Part shown: positions 21,521 through 33,742 of the stretch, piece by piece
Layout of the letters: every line of letters starts with the position of its first letter
Numbering within the stretch: the stretch's first letter is position 1
Source of the DNA: Symsagittifera roscoffensis
Taxonomy: Eukaryota > Xenacoelomorpha > Acoela > Convolutidae
Direction of reading: 5' to 3'
NCBI RefSeq assembly: GCF_963678635.1
Contig: NC_087071.1
Span: 1,788,537 to 1,852,536, forward strand
DNA: 64,000 nt
Notes under the pieces: model-generated
Database searches by the model: none
What the model was told of the DNA's origin: nothing
Seen by the model: only the letters and a program-made list of their open reading frames with translations
Made by a program: the position numbers and the translations under genes

Positions 21521-22985
21521 TTTTGTTGTCTGAGTATATTATAGAATGGTCTTAAGTATAATTGTATTTTATAAACGTATTTGCTTAAAAAATTCAACAT
21601 TCCAAGGAATTCTTGGATTTTCTTTTTGTTTGTTGGTGCTTGAAGTTTTTAGATAGCATCAATACGTGATTTTAATGGAGTGATTGTCTTTCTTTCTATA
21701 TTATGTCCCAGAAATTTAACTCGTGTTAAAAAGAAGTGTGATTTATCGGGGGCGGCCTTCAGATTTTCGTTCTGAAGTATTTTGTGATAGTGTTCTAAAA
21801 CTTTAAACATTTCTTTTGTCTGTGATTGCATGAAAACATCGTCTAAATAGGTGATTGCGTTTTTCTTGAGTATTAGTGGTCTAAAAATTTTGCTCATAAA
21901 AGCTGAAAATGCTGCTGGTCCTATGGATATTCCATAGAATAGGTGGTTGAATTCATATTGTTGATTTCCAATAACCAATTGTGTTAAACGTCGTGATTGT
22001 TCATCTAGTGGCATTTGATTGTATGCACTATTCATATCTGCGGTTGTAAAGTATTTTCCGTTTATTTTTGTTAAAATGACTTGTATTGGTTCAATAGGCC
22101 AATTGCATTTTGATTCGTCTATTAGTGAATTAAGATATCTAGCGTCTAAAACTATTTTTAATGATTCTCCTTTTGCTAAGATGATAACAGGGTTGATAAA
22201 TGTGTTACCTTTTGGTTGTTCTTCTTTGTTTACCGGTGAGATAATCTTGTATTGTTCTAAAATATCGAGTAATCTGTTCACTTTATCGTGTAAGTGAATT
22301 GGTACTTTACTTGTTCTTTGTTTTTTGAAAACTGCGTCGGGTTTTAACGGGAGATGTAGTGATGAACTGATTTTGCCAACATCAAATTTGGATGTTGCAT
22401 AGACTGATGAATGATTTATTAGCTGTTTGGCTAACTTATCAAATTCGTCTTGTGTTATTTGTGAATGTTGGAAGTTAAACATTGTTAAAAACTTCTGTTG
22501 ATCCTCTGTATAGTTATTTATGTTGAATGTAGGTTTGAAATATGGGGTTTTTGTGATATAATCTGTGTTTCTTTTTCATTATTTATTATATTATTTATGG
22601 ATAATTCTTCGTTAAGAATTGTGGATTGACAAATATCTAATAATTGGAGTATATTGTTTACGCGGTATGCTTTTTCATGTATTGGTGATATTGTAGCGTT
22701 GGTTTCGCTATATCCTAAAAGTCCTAAGGGTAATGTTACTTGATACGGTGTATTATTGTATACGTGTAACGAAATGATGTCTGAATTTGTATTTTTCAAA
22801 TATTTTATGGATGAAATTGTGATTTTGAAAAATTTATGGATTGGTTTGAATTCAAAGTCTGACATAAAGAGGTGTTGTTTATTTTGATTTTTATCATATT
22901 GGTGAACTTGTTTTATTGAAAAGTTATAGATGTTTCCTGATAGTGGTTTCAGGTGTTTTCGTTGTTGGTTATAAATCGGATAAAA
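21521..22985 (-). repeat. RT tandem duplication, upstream copy A
   Basis: Near-identical copy of 20055-21520, in direct orientation. Its RT frame (22482-21649, 277 residues; YLDD at residues 212-215) is preceded by an upstream part in another frame (23204-22518) because of a missing T near 22572. Both copies end in the same in-frame TAA after RIDAI, so the stop predates the duplication or was copied with it. Confidence 0.85.
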
Positions 22986-23483
22986 TTTTGAAAAGAATGG
23001 TGGTTGTTTATTTAACCTTTGGAAAAATGTTAGGGCTGTATTTTTTGTTTTTGTGTACTCATCTTTGATCAGTATTTTAATGTTCAAGATATTGATTGTT
23101 GGTATGTATTTCGATAGAAATGGTATTCCAATGATATTGTGTTTAATATCAGTGATATGAAATATTTGTTTAAATGGTTTATTTAAAATTTTGCTTTGTT
23201 CCATTGTTCTTGTGGGGAGAAAAAATAATTGAACTTTTCCATAGTTTATTAATGTTGATCCTTGTGCTGTTGCTAGTTTACTGGAGGTTGCAAGAGGTGT
23301 TAATTTTGGATGTAATGTTTTGATTTCATTCCTTGTGGGAATGTTTATTATGTTTGATTCTGCTCCTGAATCAATTAAAAAATCATTTTCAAGATCTGGT
23401 GGTTGAAATTCTTTGTTTCTTGGACTTTCTAAAAGAAATGGTATTGTCCAAATTTTTTCTTTGGGTTGTTCTTTTTGTATATT

Positions 23484-26400
23484 TTAGTAGATGTGATTTG
23501 TATTCAAGCATTTTGTTTTGTCATTTTCATTGGGTTTATTCACAGTGTTAATTTCGTTAGTTTTTTCTGTTGTTTGTGTAGTATGGATGGGTTCGATATA
23601 ATAATTGTGAAGAAGTTCCAATTGATTTTCATATATATGTGATGAAAAAGGTTGTTCATATATAATAGGTTCGTAGTCGTTTTCGACTGCTATCATATTT
23701 ATATAGATAGTGTTTTCTGTATCACTTTCTGTGTCTGATGATTCACGGTTTATTTGATTTAGTTGTAGTTCAGTATTTCCTGTATCGTCAATACCTGGGG
23801 GGTCTGATGTTGTTTCTGGATTTGATTGTACTTGGTTAATATGCCTTTGATGTTTGGGTGTACTTCTGTAGCGGTGTTTAGAATTATTATAATGATTATT
23901 ATTTCTATGTGGTGATTGAGAATAATTTCTATATCGATTATTATAACTTGAATGTCGATTTTGGGAATTGTTTCGTGATCTGTTTTGATAATTATCGTTT
24001 GATCTGTGATAGTTTGATCTGTTATATGAATTATTTCTTGATCGACTGTTCGGGTGATTCTGATTTCGGTTGTTTGAATAACTTCTATTTCGATTATTTG
24101 AATAGTTTCTGTTTCTATTGTATGATGAGTTTCGTGATTGATTGTTTGGATAGTATTTGTTTCTTATGTTTGATTGGGAACTGGATCTAGAAACAAATTG
24201 TGTTGGATTGGAATTTGATCTAGAGTAATTATTTCGACTATTTGGTCGATTATAATGATTTTGTGAAGAATTTTGTGTATTTCTTCGTTCTGGTGATCTT
24301 CCTCTATAACTTGAGTTATATGGTGATTGATTTCTCGTGTAATTGGTATTATTCGGAAGTGGTTTTCCTGAGCTGTTGTTGCTGTATACATTTTTGTTTG
24401 GTAGATTTTGATCTTTTTTCATGTATTGATAGAATGATTTGTTTGGTTCTTTATATTTTTGAGGTTTGTTTTGGTTATCCTGTTGTTTTTGTCTACATTC
24501 AGAAATACTATGTCCGTATCGTCGGCAATAATTACACCATTTTTTGAAAGATGGTTTGCCTTTAAAGTTTGGGTGTTTTCATAAATATTTAGTATTTCAG
24601 TGATTTTTTCAACGAGGTCTGTATCTGATTCCTGTATGTTGTTGATATTTGTGGTATTTGTTTCAATTCGATTAACATATTGTAACTTCAGATTTTCTGT
24701 TTCTTCAAGTTTCATTGTGATTTCCGCTTGTTCTAGTTTGTCTACTAGTTTTCGAAAATCTAGATCGGGCTCTCGAATTGAAGAAGGATGGGATGCTCTC
24801 TTTTTTATTGCTATTTTCCTTAATTGAGGTGTTAAGGTCATCATTAAGATTTCTGTCATTTTTGTGTTTTTGTAGTATTCTCCCCACATGTGTATTTAAT
24901 GAATATGCTTTTCGAACTAGTGTTTCGATACGTACTGCTAATTGTTTGATGGTTTCATTTGGTAATCTGCGAATTTCATTACATAAAACTCTTTGTTGTT
25001 GTTTATTTCTCTCGGAGTCAAACATTTTGGAAAATTCTTGTGTAAATCTTTTCCAATTTGATTTTATTTCTATAGGTAATACTGAAAACCATTTTTGGGC
25101 TGCGCCATCTAAGGTTGTTTGTATCAACGCTGTGCGTCGATGTATCCAATTTTGATGTAGTGGTGTATTAATTGGTTCAGGTCCTATATTTAAAATTAAA
25201 TTTGCTGTTACTGCGTTTAAATAATCTTCTACAGAATATTCAGGGTCTGTTCCTGTGAATACCATTAATGGTTTGTTTGATGTTATTGATGATCCACCCA
25301 TAAGGTATGGATTCATTGTCATTTGTAGTGATTCTGCGGCATTTGGCATTTGTGAAAAATTTGAAAGTTGATTTTTTGTTATTTCGTGTTGTTGAAGGTA
25401 ATATGGGAGTGGTATTTCATTTTGCATTTGAGTTGGTTGATACGAGTGTGTAATCATTGGGTTTTGTGGCTGAATTGGTTGAAAGGATTGTGTATTAGTT
25501 GGGTTTTGCATTCGTATTGGTTGTTGATTTTGTGTATCTGTTGGATGTGGAGAAAAATTCTATGATACGTATATGGTTTTTGCACTCCTTGTCCGCGATA
25601 TTCCTGGGTATACGGTGCAAAATTATCTGGTTGTAAATAATCATCATCAGAGGATAAGTAATCCATATGATGAGGTGCTTGCTTTTTATTTTTATTTTGT
25701 TGAAAGAATGGGTAATTTTCACTACGATCCTGTGGAGGGTGTGAATTAGTTTGAAAATTTACTGAGTTGGTTGTTGTGATTGGGTTATCCCAATATCGAG
25801 ATCTTATCTGAATATTATCATTTTTTCGTGGGGGATAGTTTGTTTTTGATGAATGTGCGTAATTATAGTTGTGTTCCGCAAAAGTGTTTCTTGTGAACGT
25901 TCTGCGTGTTTTTGATGGTACTGTCATGGGTCTATATGTTTGATAATTCATTTGTGAATACTTTGGAGCAACCGAAGGTTTAACGGTTGATTGTAAGGTT
26001 ACTTGTGTTAGTGAAGTGTTTGTATTTCTTGGTGTTGTTAAATTTGGACGCATCGGTGAAATACTTTGTTGTGTAGTTGTTGTTGTTTGGACGATTTCTT
26101 CATTTATGAAGTGTGATGGTGTTTGAATATCTTGTTGTGTAAGATTCCTAGTTCGGTTAAGGTTTTCATTGTGTATGACGTTCGAATTTAAACTGTTATT
26201 TCGCGTATCAGGTAAAAATGTATTGTAGTTTAATGGTGTTGCATCAATGGTTAATGGTACTACTCTTACATAATCTCTTGTATAAGATATTGTACTTATT
26301 GCTTGACTTGAGATTGATTGTGGGATATTTATGAATGCATAATGAGACCATTCGGGGTCCCAAACGTAGTCTGACTGTTCTGTGATGGCGGTATCATCGT

Positions 26401-27070
26401 TTGAATTTTGAGGTCTGAAATTTTTTCTTGCTTGCGAAATTAAATCTATATTATGTGTAAAATAATCTATTATAAACCATGCCAAAAATTTTTGTAAGTC
26501 ATGTTTTGTATGTTGTGAAACTTCGTCTTTAGTGAAATTTTCTTTAATCATATGTAGGAAAGTTGAAAATAGTGTGATTTCATGTCGTACCCTTATATGT
26601 TTGGATGTCTCTGTTGTTGAGACATTTGGGATTTCGTTTTCTAATATTGAAATATAACTATATATTATTGCAAAAACTTCATTAGTAAATATGGAGTTTG
26701 CTCTTTGTGAGTTATGATATTGTATGCTTTTGATATATTCTGAGATTACTTTTGAAAATTCTAAATCAAGATCGTCTGTTTGAATTACATATTTGCGGTG
26801 ATTCGGGTCTGGTGTACTGAATTCTATGGTGTAGATTCCGTATTGTTGTGTTAAATTACATATATCTTTCAGATAATGATCAATAATTTGTCTTTTGATT
26901 TTTACATCTGGGAACTCTGCTTTGCATGGGCTGATTCCGGGTTCAAACAAATTTAGGAGTTAATTCTTGCAAAGATCATGTTGTCCTCTATTATCGGGTG
27001 CATCTACGAGGAAGGGGTAAATATCGTCGTCATCTGGACTATCTTCACTCGGAGTGTGGGTGTTGCTCAT
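23484..27070 (-). pseudogene. Element 1 gag, interrupted
   Basis: Starts at ATG 27070 (MSNTHTPSEDSPDDDDIY), hits an in-frame TAA about 40 codons later, and continues through a 498-codon Asn/Gln/Thr-rich segment (26950-25454). A frame change leads to a retrotransposon gag domain in 25511-24705 (hallmarks DGAAQKWFSVLPIEIKSNW and RFTQEFSKMFDSE). After more frame changes comes a CCHC zinc knuckle at about 24536-24494 (CNYCRRYGHSISEC). A long Asn/Arg/Ser/Tyr-rich tail (24422-23484) full of YNNRNRN-type repeats follows, probably RNA-binding and disordered. Gag forms the particle and packages RNA. It is unusually long, about 1100 codons in all. Confidence 0.7.
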
Positions 27071-27511
27071 TTTTTCGTTTAATGACTGTTAATATGTAAC
27101 TATCAATGTGTCTAATTGGTTGATTCCAATTATACAAGTGTACTGGTTTGTGTTTATATTGCTTTTTTATTCTTCTTTTTCCTCTTTTTGATGAATTTGA
27201 AGTTGTTTCTGAGTCGGAAAAATATAATTGATCGTGAATGGGGCAATTTTTATCAATTGATTCCTTTGATTTATAAAGTTCATCTAAATTGCTGGCTTCT
27301 GATTCTGAAAATGCGTTTCTATTTTTTGAAATCTTTTTCGTGTGATTTGTCTTTGTTTTGTTATTATTTTTCTTTTTATTGTTTGTCGTTTTGTTCTAAT
27401 ATATCCAACTGTTTGTGTATGAGGTGTGATTACAAGGTCGTATTTTTTGTTATCTATTTCACAGTTGTGTAAAACAATTGTTTGTTTATTTCCTAGGTTT
27501 TTAAATGACAT
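27040..27511 (-). CDS. Element 1 basic pre-gag reading frame, possibly frameshifted
   Basis: An open frame from 27511 (MSFKNLGNKQ) gives 75 residues rich in Lys/Arg/Thr; a second phase stays open from about 27330 past the gag ATG to about 27040, with a basic patch (SSKRGKRRIKKQYKHK). One indel would join them into a basic protein of about 150 residues whose end overlaps the gag start. No family recognised. A nucleic-acid-binding accessory or leader peptide is possible. Confidence 0.35.
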
Positions 27512-28731
27512 AAGGTTTAGGATGAGGGATGCAAAAAGTTGTTAGATGATTTCTATTTTCTTAAACTGTTAGTCCTTACGATTTTTTGGTTAGCTTAACC
27601 TGGGTCTATTTGTTCAGGATTGGAGAGAAAAGTATATCGATTCCGAAGAATGATTTTTTACTTTCTCGTGGCTAGTATAAGCTAAGGTGTTAACTTACTT
27701 AGGGGTAGTGATTGTGTTCAAGGGTTGGAGAATAGTAAATCGATCCACAAGGTTCAGGTATAATTAGAACGCGAGTAGTTCGTTAGATACTATTTTAAAC
27801 TTACTAAGTCTAAGATTTATCCTGGGTCTGGTAAGAGGAGGGTTCAAGTGAAGGATGAATAACCGAAGTTCTTCACTATTTATCCTTATTTGAATGATTA
27901 GTTTTGTTCAAAAATTTCTATTAGTCTTGGGCTTTTTGGAAGGGTTGGATAGTGAATCGACGTTTGAGGTCGTTAGACACTAGCTAAGTGGGTAGGGGAG
28001 AACAAAATTGTTCTTTTTGATCAAGGATAGGCCTTGATGATCAAGTTTTTAAATTAATGAAATAGAAAATTAATTAAGATCCAAGGATAAGCCTTGATGA
28101 TCTGATTTTAAAATTAAGTGAATTTAAGTTTAAAATGGTTTAAATTTGTTTAAGAAAAAGATTTAGTTTTTTAATGATGTTTAGTGAGCTTATGATTGCT
28201 GTTATGTTTAGGTGATGAAACTGGGACAACAGATGATTTTATGATTATTAATAATTTATTGTCATGTTACTAATTTTTGTTTTGATTTTCAATAAATATT
28301 TTCCAAATATGTTTTATATATTACTGCAGAATTTAGGAAAACGATCTGAAATTTTTTATCAATCGTTATTGTATATTAATAATTTTGTTTAGCGCCTGAA
28401 ATGATCATGAAGATTGACTTCAAGATTTTATGTTTGCAAATGAAAATCTAAATTCATTGCTAATAAAATTCTAAATATAATTGTTTGTGTTGGCTTTTGC
28501 CGTACTATCATATAACTATATGGTAAGTTTCTACTTTGTCGTATGTCGTCTCTGGTTCGAGGTCTTCTTCCAATTCCGGGTAGTTCTATTATTATTCGGA
28601 ATATTGGCTCTGATCTATTGAGTCGTAGAGACATTTCGATTAAATTATCGTCGTATAACATTTTGAAAATGTTTTGTCTAAATTCTAATCTATTTTTGGT
28701 TAATTCTAAGCTATTAAGGTCTTGTTCGAGA
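27512..28731 (-). other. Element 1 5' leader
   Basis: Untranslated leader of about 1.2 kb between PBS and the first reading frame. It has imperfect internal repeats: AAGGATAGGCCTTGATGATC-like sequence twice (near 28022 and 28083) and three GGRTTGGA...ATCGAT blocks (near 27613, 27721 and 27949). These may be packaging or regulatory repeats. The 77-codon minus frame at 28661-28428 is not convincing. Confidence 0.45.
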
Positions 28732-28746
28732 CTTATGGTCGCACCA
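28732..28746 (-). promoter_or_regulatory. Primer-binding site of element 1
   Basis: Minus strand reads TGGTGCGACCATAAG two nucleotides after the end of the 5' LTR (CTCA). TGG is the complement of a tRNA CCA end. The following TCTCGAAC resembles the complement of a T-loop, so the primer could be a full-length tRNA with an extended match; its identity is not resolved. It fixes the element's orientation. Confidence 0.7.
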
Positions 28747-28748
28747 GA

Positions 28749-29158
28749 TGAGTTAGGACCGATGTGGTTAACTCATAGAGTAATTTCGGATAGGGTACAC
28801 CGTCTGCTCGTCACGTTATCTTATTTTCGGCCGGATAGATTCGTGCAACTTCTTAGTCTAATACCAATCCTAATCTTACTCTTATACTATCTAGTCTCAG
28901 GTTGTTTAACTAGTCTCTGCTAGGCTCAATAGATCTAGGGTATACTGGTTTATTGCGGCTGCTGAAGTTCTCTTGGAGAGGCAACTATATTCTAAGTTAA
29001 ATTCAAATCTCTCTGGTGCTGAAATTACAAGTAATTTCAGCACTTACAAATAAGTGGGTTGTTAGTTAGATGGATCATGATTGGTTAATATTAAATACTT
29101 TACAGTGGTAAAATATCTAATTTATCCAATCATAAAATGTAGTTTAGAACAGGTTCCA
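28749..29158 (-). repeat. 5' LTR of element 1
   Basis: 410 bp, partner of 7989-8398. Plus-strand edges TGAGTTAGG and GGTTCCA. It should hold the promoter and the polyadenylation signal. The palindrome at 29016-29043 has one central mismatch here. Confidence 0.9.
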
Positions 29159-29450
29159 CAACCATCTATAAAAAGATCAATTTTGGGTTTCAAAGATTAA
29201 GCAGTTTTTTCGGTTTTGAAATTGTCACTTTTACCTTGTGCAGTAAGTTTTCCCAAAGATATGAAAGCTTCCAATATGAAAACGTCCAACAGAAAATCAC
29301 GCTTATTGAACACTTTTTATTGCTCGATTGATTTACTTCCAACTGCATGAACAAAATAATTTGAATCGCTTTAATAAATTTGCAGGTGTAGAAAAGTGGC
29401 TTTTTCAAAACCATAAAAGTCTTTGAAAGCAAAAGTTGATACTTTTATTC

Positions 29451-29700
29451 AGGGGGCGGATCTAGGAATTTCTCGAGTTGAAGGGGGGAAGAGAGGTGGG
29501 AAGTTTCAAATATTTTGCTCCCAGAACACTATTAAGACCCTATTTTGTCAAAATTTTCTGCGCCGCGTTCAAATTTTGAAAAAAAAGAGGTCATTAATGC
29601 CGTTTTTGGGCACTTTTTGGACTTTTGTGACCCAAAAATTGAGTTTTTTTCAGCGCGCGCTCCCCATTAAAACTAGTATATATTGGCACCATGCCTTTAA
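29451..29700 (+). repeat. hAT-MITE-like relic
   Basis: Starts CAGGGGGCGGATCTAGG, as at 6520 and 34591, and contains AGCGCGCGCTCCCC followed by ATTGGCACC, matching the GC-rich block of the 6520 copy. No matching end or target duplication was identified. Confidence 0.45.
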
Positions 29701-30189
29701 AATTATATGGCTTTAAAATTTTTTAGGGTAGCATTGAAAATTCGCTGTCGGTATATGCGAAAATCGAAGTAAAAGTTGTCCCCTGAAGTAACTGAAGCAC
29801 AACGTCACTGAAGTAAAACGCAAATTAGTGCTGAAATGTAATCGAATCTGCTTCAAAAGCGCTCACTTGCAAAGTTTCACAGTTCTTTTAAACATTTTTT
29901 ATTTTCAGAAAAATATAGCTCAAGTTTTTATTGCATTTTCAATGTCGCCAAAAATATTTCATCAAAAAAAATCGACTTTGATAGAAAAACATCATTGAAA
30001 AGTAAAACTTAGATGTCATTCCAGTGTTTGGTTAAACTTTATTTAGATACTTCTCAAAATTCTGATTAGAATAAAACTTACTTTGGAAAACACTGAGTAA
30101 CAACGTCAAGAATAACAGCATCGATCGGACTTCTGCAATCATCATCTATCTATAATATTAGAGTTACTAGCCTGATTAAAACTCTTTTC

Positions 30190-30258
30190 CGACGATCATA
30201 GACCGAGCGGTAGAGCAATATGTATTGCAACCCGGAAAGTTGAATCCTTCAGATTTTG
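30190..30258 (+). repeat. tRNA-derived segment
   Basis: Plus strand has a good box A (AGACCGAGCGGTAGAGC) and a weak box B (GAAAGTTGAATCC) at tRNA spacing. Stems are incomplete, so SINE-like or pseudogene. Confidence 0.45.
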
Positions 30259-30404
30259 AGACAAGCATTTCGAGTCGCCGACTAACACGAATAATGACAC
30301 ACGTCTTCATTTAAAATATCAGAACTCACTCGTATTACCAGTAGCCGATTGTAAGGGTTGCCCTTCAACTATTTTAAGATATCTATTTTTGGCTGACTGA
30401 CCTT

Positions 30405-30560
30405 AGAGTTTTTCTAAAGCCGCCAATATAATAATTTCGAGGGGGAAACCCGCGCCGAAAAAACACAATTTTATGGGCAAATCTTTCCATAAAGTACCTA
30501 TTAACGCCTTTTTCGGCCTGTTTTTTGAAATCCCCCTTGAGAAAATCTTAGATTCACACC
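30405..30560 (-). repeat. MITE-like relic, inverted
   Basis: Shows GGCCGAAAAAGGC and CCCGCGCCG blocks and CCCCCTTGAGAAAATCTTAG, resembling the reverse complement of the GGCGGATCTAGG-type relics. It is strongly diverged, so the assignment is tentative. Confidence 0.3.
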
Positions 30561-31991
30561 TGCGTATTACACAAGCTATATCAACGGTAATGCCTAAACA
30601 AGTCACGGCAGCTATACTAAAATTAACTTAAATATTAGTCAAACTTGAAACAATCGAAACTGAAGAGTTTTTAACCGCTTATCTTTCAGAAAATTCAGAT
30701 CGAAATAATAGATCGATTCCCTCAAACAACTTTTAACCCCTGAAATGCAAACTCATATAATTCAAATATTTCCCTGGTCTGAAAAACCCAATTGAACTTC
30801 GCTGAAAATACAGTAATGAGATATTGACACTTAGACATTTTAAAAACTTGAAAGAATTCTGCATCTCGTTGGAGCGCATAAGATAATTTCAGTTCTAAAA
30901 GTATTCGCGCTCTTTTGAATCCGTGGTTATCTTCAATTTCGTAAAGTGCAATTAGAAAAACTGATGTAATCAATGCCGAAGTTCTTAGTCAAAAAATAGC
31001 GTTAGGGCCTAAACTATCTATCTGTGAATACTTAAATCTCTTGTTTTTATCTGTTTGTTGATTCGTTTATTATTATATTTCCTCCCAATCAGCTGAACCG
31101 AAAACATAGCCAACAGAAAGTTGGGACAGAGTCAATAAACGCAAAAAAAATATCCACTTTTTAAAAAAAAAATTGAATGCTCGCATTTCATGGAAAAAAT
31201 AGATGATCTTGAAGCTCTTTGAATTTTTAGACGAGTTTATTGATTGAACTACTTCACACAATTTGAGAAAATTGGATCAATAGGCTAACTTTTTTTATTC
31301 CATTGGGATATCGGAAAAATAAAATCCACTTTCGAAAATCTTTTTCAACAACGGAATGAAGTAAAAGTTATCAAAAGTCAAACAGCGAAAAATCAAACTT
31401 GAGCCTGAGCAAACTTGCATGACCAATATCAGAGTCCTCACAACGCTTATCGACTCTTACTAAAGCCTATCGTTTGTAGGACATGGTGGAAATTTTGAAG
31501 TTAGTCCAATAGTTTTTGGAAAAAAAGTTAGGTTGGACTTCATTTTTGAATAAAGCAGTCCTGAAATGGACTCAATTGAAACTTGATAACTTAGAAGTAC
31601 TCAAAGCTTTCCGCACAAACCCAAAAATCAAAGAAGCTGATTAAACCTTTTGAAAATTAAACTAGCAAAAATTATTAAATCTAGCATTTAAGCCGAGGAA
31701 AATTTAAGTACACTCCCTTGCCGCCGAAAATCTTGATTCTTGTCAGCAAAAAAGTTTTCTGTATCTTTAATATCTGCTTAAATCTGGAAACGAGCTGATA
31801 TAGCTGAGTTAAACTAAAATTAAAGAGAAAAATCAGTAGTAAAAAGGATATCAAGTTCTTTCGCAAAAGTAAATAATTTATCAAAAAGTTACACTTGCTG
31901 TTCCTGAAACAGACTCTCAATTTCGTTTCGACTGAGTAAGTCCATTAAAACTTAAGGTTTATACTACCGTTTCCTTTTTTGGTATTTTTGT

Positions 31992-32030
31992 ACACAGGCG
32001 AAGCGGAGCTTCACATCATTTGCAATACAA
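31992..32030 (+). repeat. Copy of GCGAAGCGGAGCTTC dispersed repeat
   Basis: ACAGGCGAAGCGGAGCTTCA followed by CATCATTTGCAATACAA matches the copy at 6942 with a few changes. A related GCAAAGCCCTGAACGTTCCG stretch follows at about 32060. Confidence 0.5.
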
Positions 32031-32177
32031 AAATAATACAAGACTGCTCGCATCAGGGCAAAGCCCTGAACGTTCCGACTGCCTTTAAAGGTCTATGGAG
32101 CAGAAGTAACATGAAAACATAACGGTAAGAATAAAATTTAAAAATTTTTATATTTGAGATTTTTTGTAAAAACATCA

Positions 32178-32203
32178 CCCCCCCCCCCCCCCCCCCCCCC
32201 CCC
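32178..32203 (+). repeat. Homopolymeric C run (26 bases)
   Basis: An uninterrupted run of 26 C between AACATCA and ACGTCAT. The length may be inexact in the assembly. No function is implied. Confidence 0.9.
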
Positions 32204-33742
32204 ACGTCATATTAAGATCGAAGTGATAAATTTAGCTCCTATTAACCAATCAATTAGGGCAATTATAATCTTCCTTAAACCAATTCGGAACCATTTCTAA
32301 GACGGATTAAATCTCGCTTACGCGTTAATAGCGCTAAATTTATCGCGCGTTAATTGTCCCAAATTGGCCAAAATGGCAATCTTTAAACACCCATAACTTT
32401 ACGAAAAATGATCATAAGTAAAATATCTTTTCAAATTTAAGCTCAGGACCACAATACCTTTTGAATGATGTAATAAAATTCCCTATAAAATAGCTAGTTA
32501 AAAAGTCGAAATTTGTCTGAAGAAAAAAAACCCACCCCGAGCACAAAAATTCCGTTACTTTCGTATCGAAAGTCGGAACAATAAACCAAACTATCAAAAG
32601 ATTCACTGATTCTGTTCAGAAATTTGTTACCCTGAAAAAATACATGTTTCAAACTGATAACGTTTGCAAATTACAAGCAAAATAATTACCATCTCCTCTG
32701 GAATTTTTTTCCAAATTACAACTTCCATCAATCAGCATACCATAAATTCTAGACTTCTTAAAAATTAGACATACAAAAATCGATAAAATTTCCTGAATTG
32801 ATAAAACGTTCATTTGAAAAAATTTCAAAACTCGAATGTAGCCAACTGATAAAAAAAATGACTACAAAATATTTTCCAACTTCTCATCAGAAAAATTCAC
32901 ACAAGTAGACTTCCCGTTGCTCTTATTACGGAGATTTTTCGGGAAAAATATGGGCATCAAAAATCGAATTTTGTTTTGAAATTATATATTTTCATTTCAA
33001 AAACATTATATACATTAACTTACAATTTACAACAAAATAAATTCTCTTAGTTACATTGTATTGATAAAGCACCAGAAATTCGATCACTGAAAACAAATAA
33101 ATGAGGTTAAAAGCAACGCAGTCAACATTCAATTAAAACAAATTTCACTGACAACATAAATGATAGGGTCAACTTCCTATAACTCCCACAAAGGTTATAT
33201 TCACATGATGTACACTCAATTGGCATTAAACTCATTTCCTAGCAATGTTCAATTAGCTCAGGGAAGATTCTTCGAGACATAATACCCGAAAAAAACTTAA
33301 AGCCAAATTGAAATTTACGATTCAAAAATTCAATGGCAATAAGTGTAAAAATCAGTCAGTTTGGATAGTTTAAAGAGTGCTTATTGGTCGAACATTTATG
33401 AGCGTTTGGTATTTCTGTCATGAGAATAGTTTTCAACTCAAGTCTAATCTATCAATTAATGCACTTGATTAAAAAACTTTCCATTCAATAACAAAAAAAT
33501 CTCCATTCATTTTTGAAACTTGGTTGCTCATTATTTCAACCATTTCTGATGCGATCATTTTCTTTCATCACTGCGCTAGTATAGGGGTAATTGAATTTCG
33601 AGCATAAGGTTCTTTTGTTATTTGAATTGTTGCCAATTACGGTATTTTTGATGCTTGGTTGTTCCCCATTCGAACCATTTACTTGGGATGGATCCAATTT
33701 ACTTTCAGCATATTACAACAGGTGGTACATGTTCTGTTCTTT

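Larger units (their letters stand above)
17358..23481 (-). pseudogene. Element 1 pol (PR-RT-RNase H-IN), interrupted
   Basis: Protease: DSGA at 23372-23361 in the frame that carries on to 23204-22518. RT copy A: 22482-21649; copy B: 21400-20183. RNase H: 20134-19568 (CDASNFGIGAALLQ, FTDHKPI). A linker region open in another frame leads to integrase in 19092-18403 and 18431-17649, then a basic tail frame (17570-17358, RESSRLRNQPRKNYKTF). The polyprotein would make viral DNA and insert it. Breaks seen: in-frame TAA between gag and PR at about 23484, frame changes at about 22.5, 19.6 and 18.4 kb, and a TAA right after the RT segment in both copies. Confidence 0.8.
7989..29158 (-). mobile_element. 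Element 1: 21-kb env-bearing Ty3/gypsy-type LTR retrotransposon
   Basis: Bounded by 410-bp direct repeats that start TGGAACC and end CTCA on the minus strand. Order from the right: 5' LTR, PBS, basic pre-gag frame, gag, PR-RT-RNase H-integrase, two small hydrophobic frames, env-like gene, two more reading frames, short purine tract, 3' LTR. The order PR-RT-RH-IN and the RT motif YLDD fit Ty3/gypsy (or BEL) rather than copia; I favour gypsy from the integrase style. The LTRs differ at about four positions (for example 8057/28817 and 8103/28863), implying recent insertion. Even so, gag, pol and env contain stops and frame changes. It carries an internal RT duplication and a nested hAT element. 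Flanks CAAA and CAAC give no perfect target duplication. Confidence 0.85.
29159..33742. other. AT-rich intergenic region with repeat relics
   Basis: From the element 1 LTR to the end of CRAL-TRIO paralogue 2. It holds MITE-like relics (29451-29700 and 30405-30560), a tRNA-like segment (30190-30258), a dispersed-repeat copy (about 31992-32030) and a 26-base C run (32178-32203). No host exon was recognised; short open frames here are AT-rich and lack family signatures. Confidence 0.6.

Noticed and set aside
7985-29162. 4-bp target duplication CAAA/CAAC for element 1
   Set aside because: Only three of four bases match, so it is not counted as evidence for the element boundaries.
32178-32203. 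26-base C run as a possible biological signal
   Set aside because: A simple homopolymer with probable length error; no associated gene or motif.
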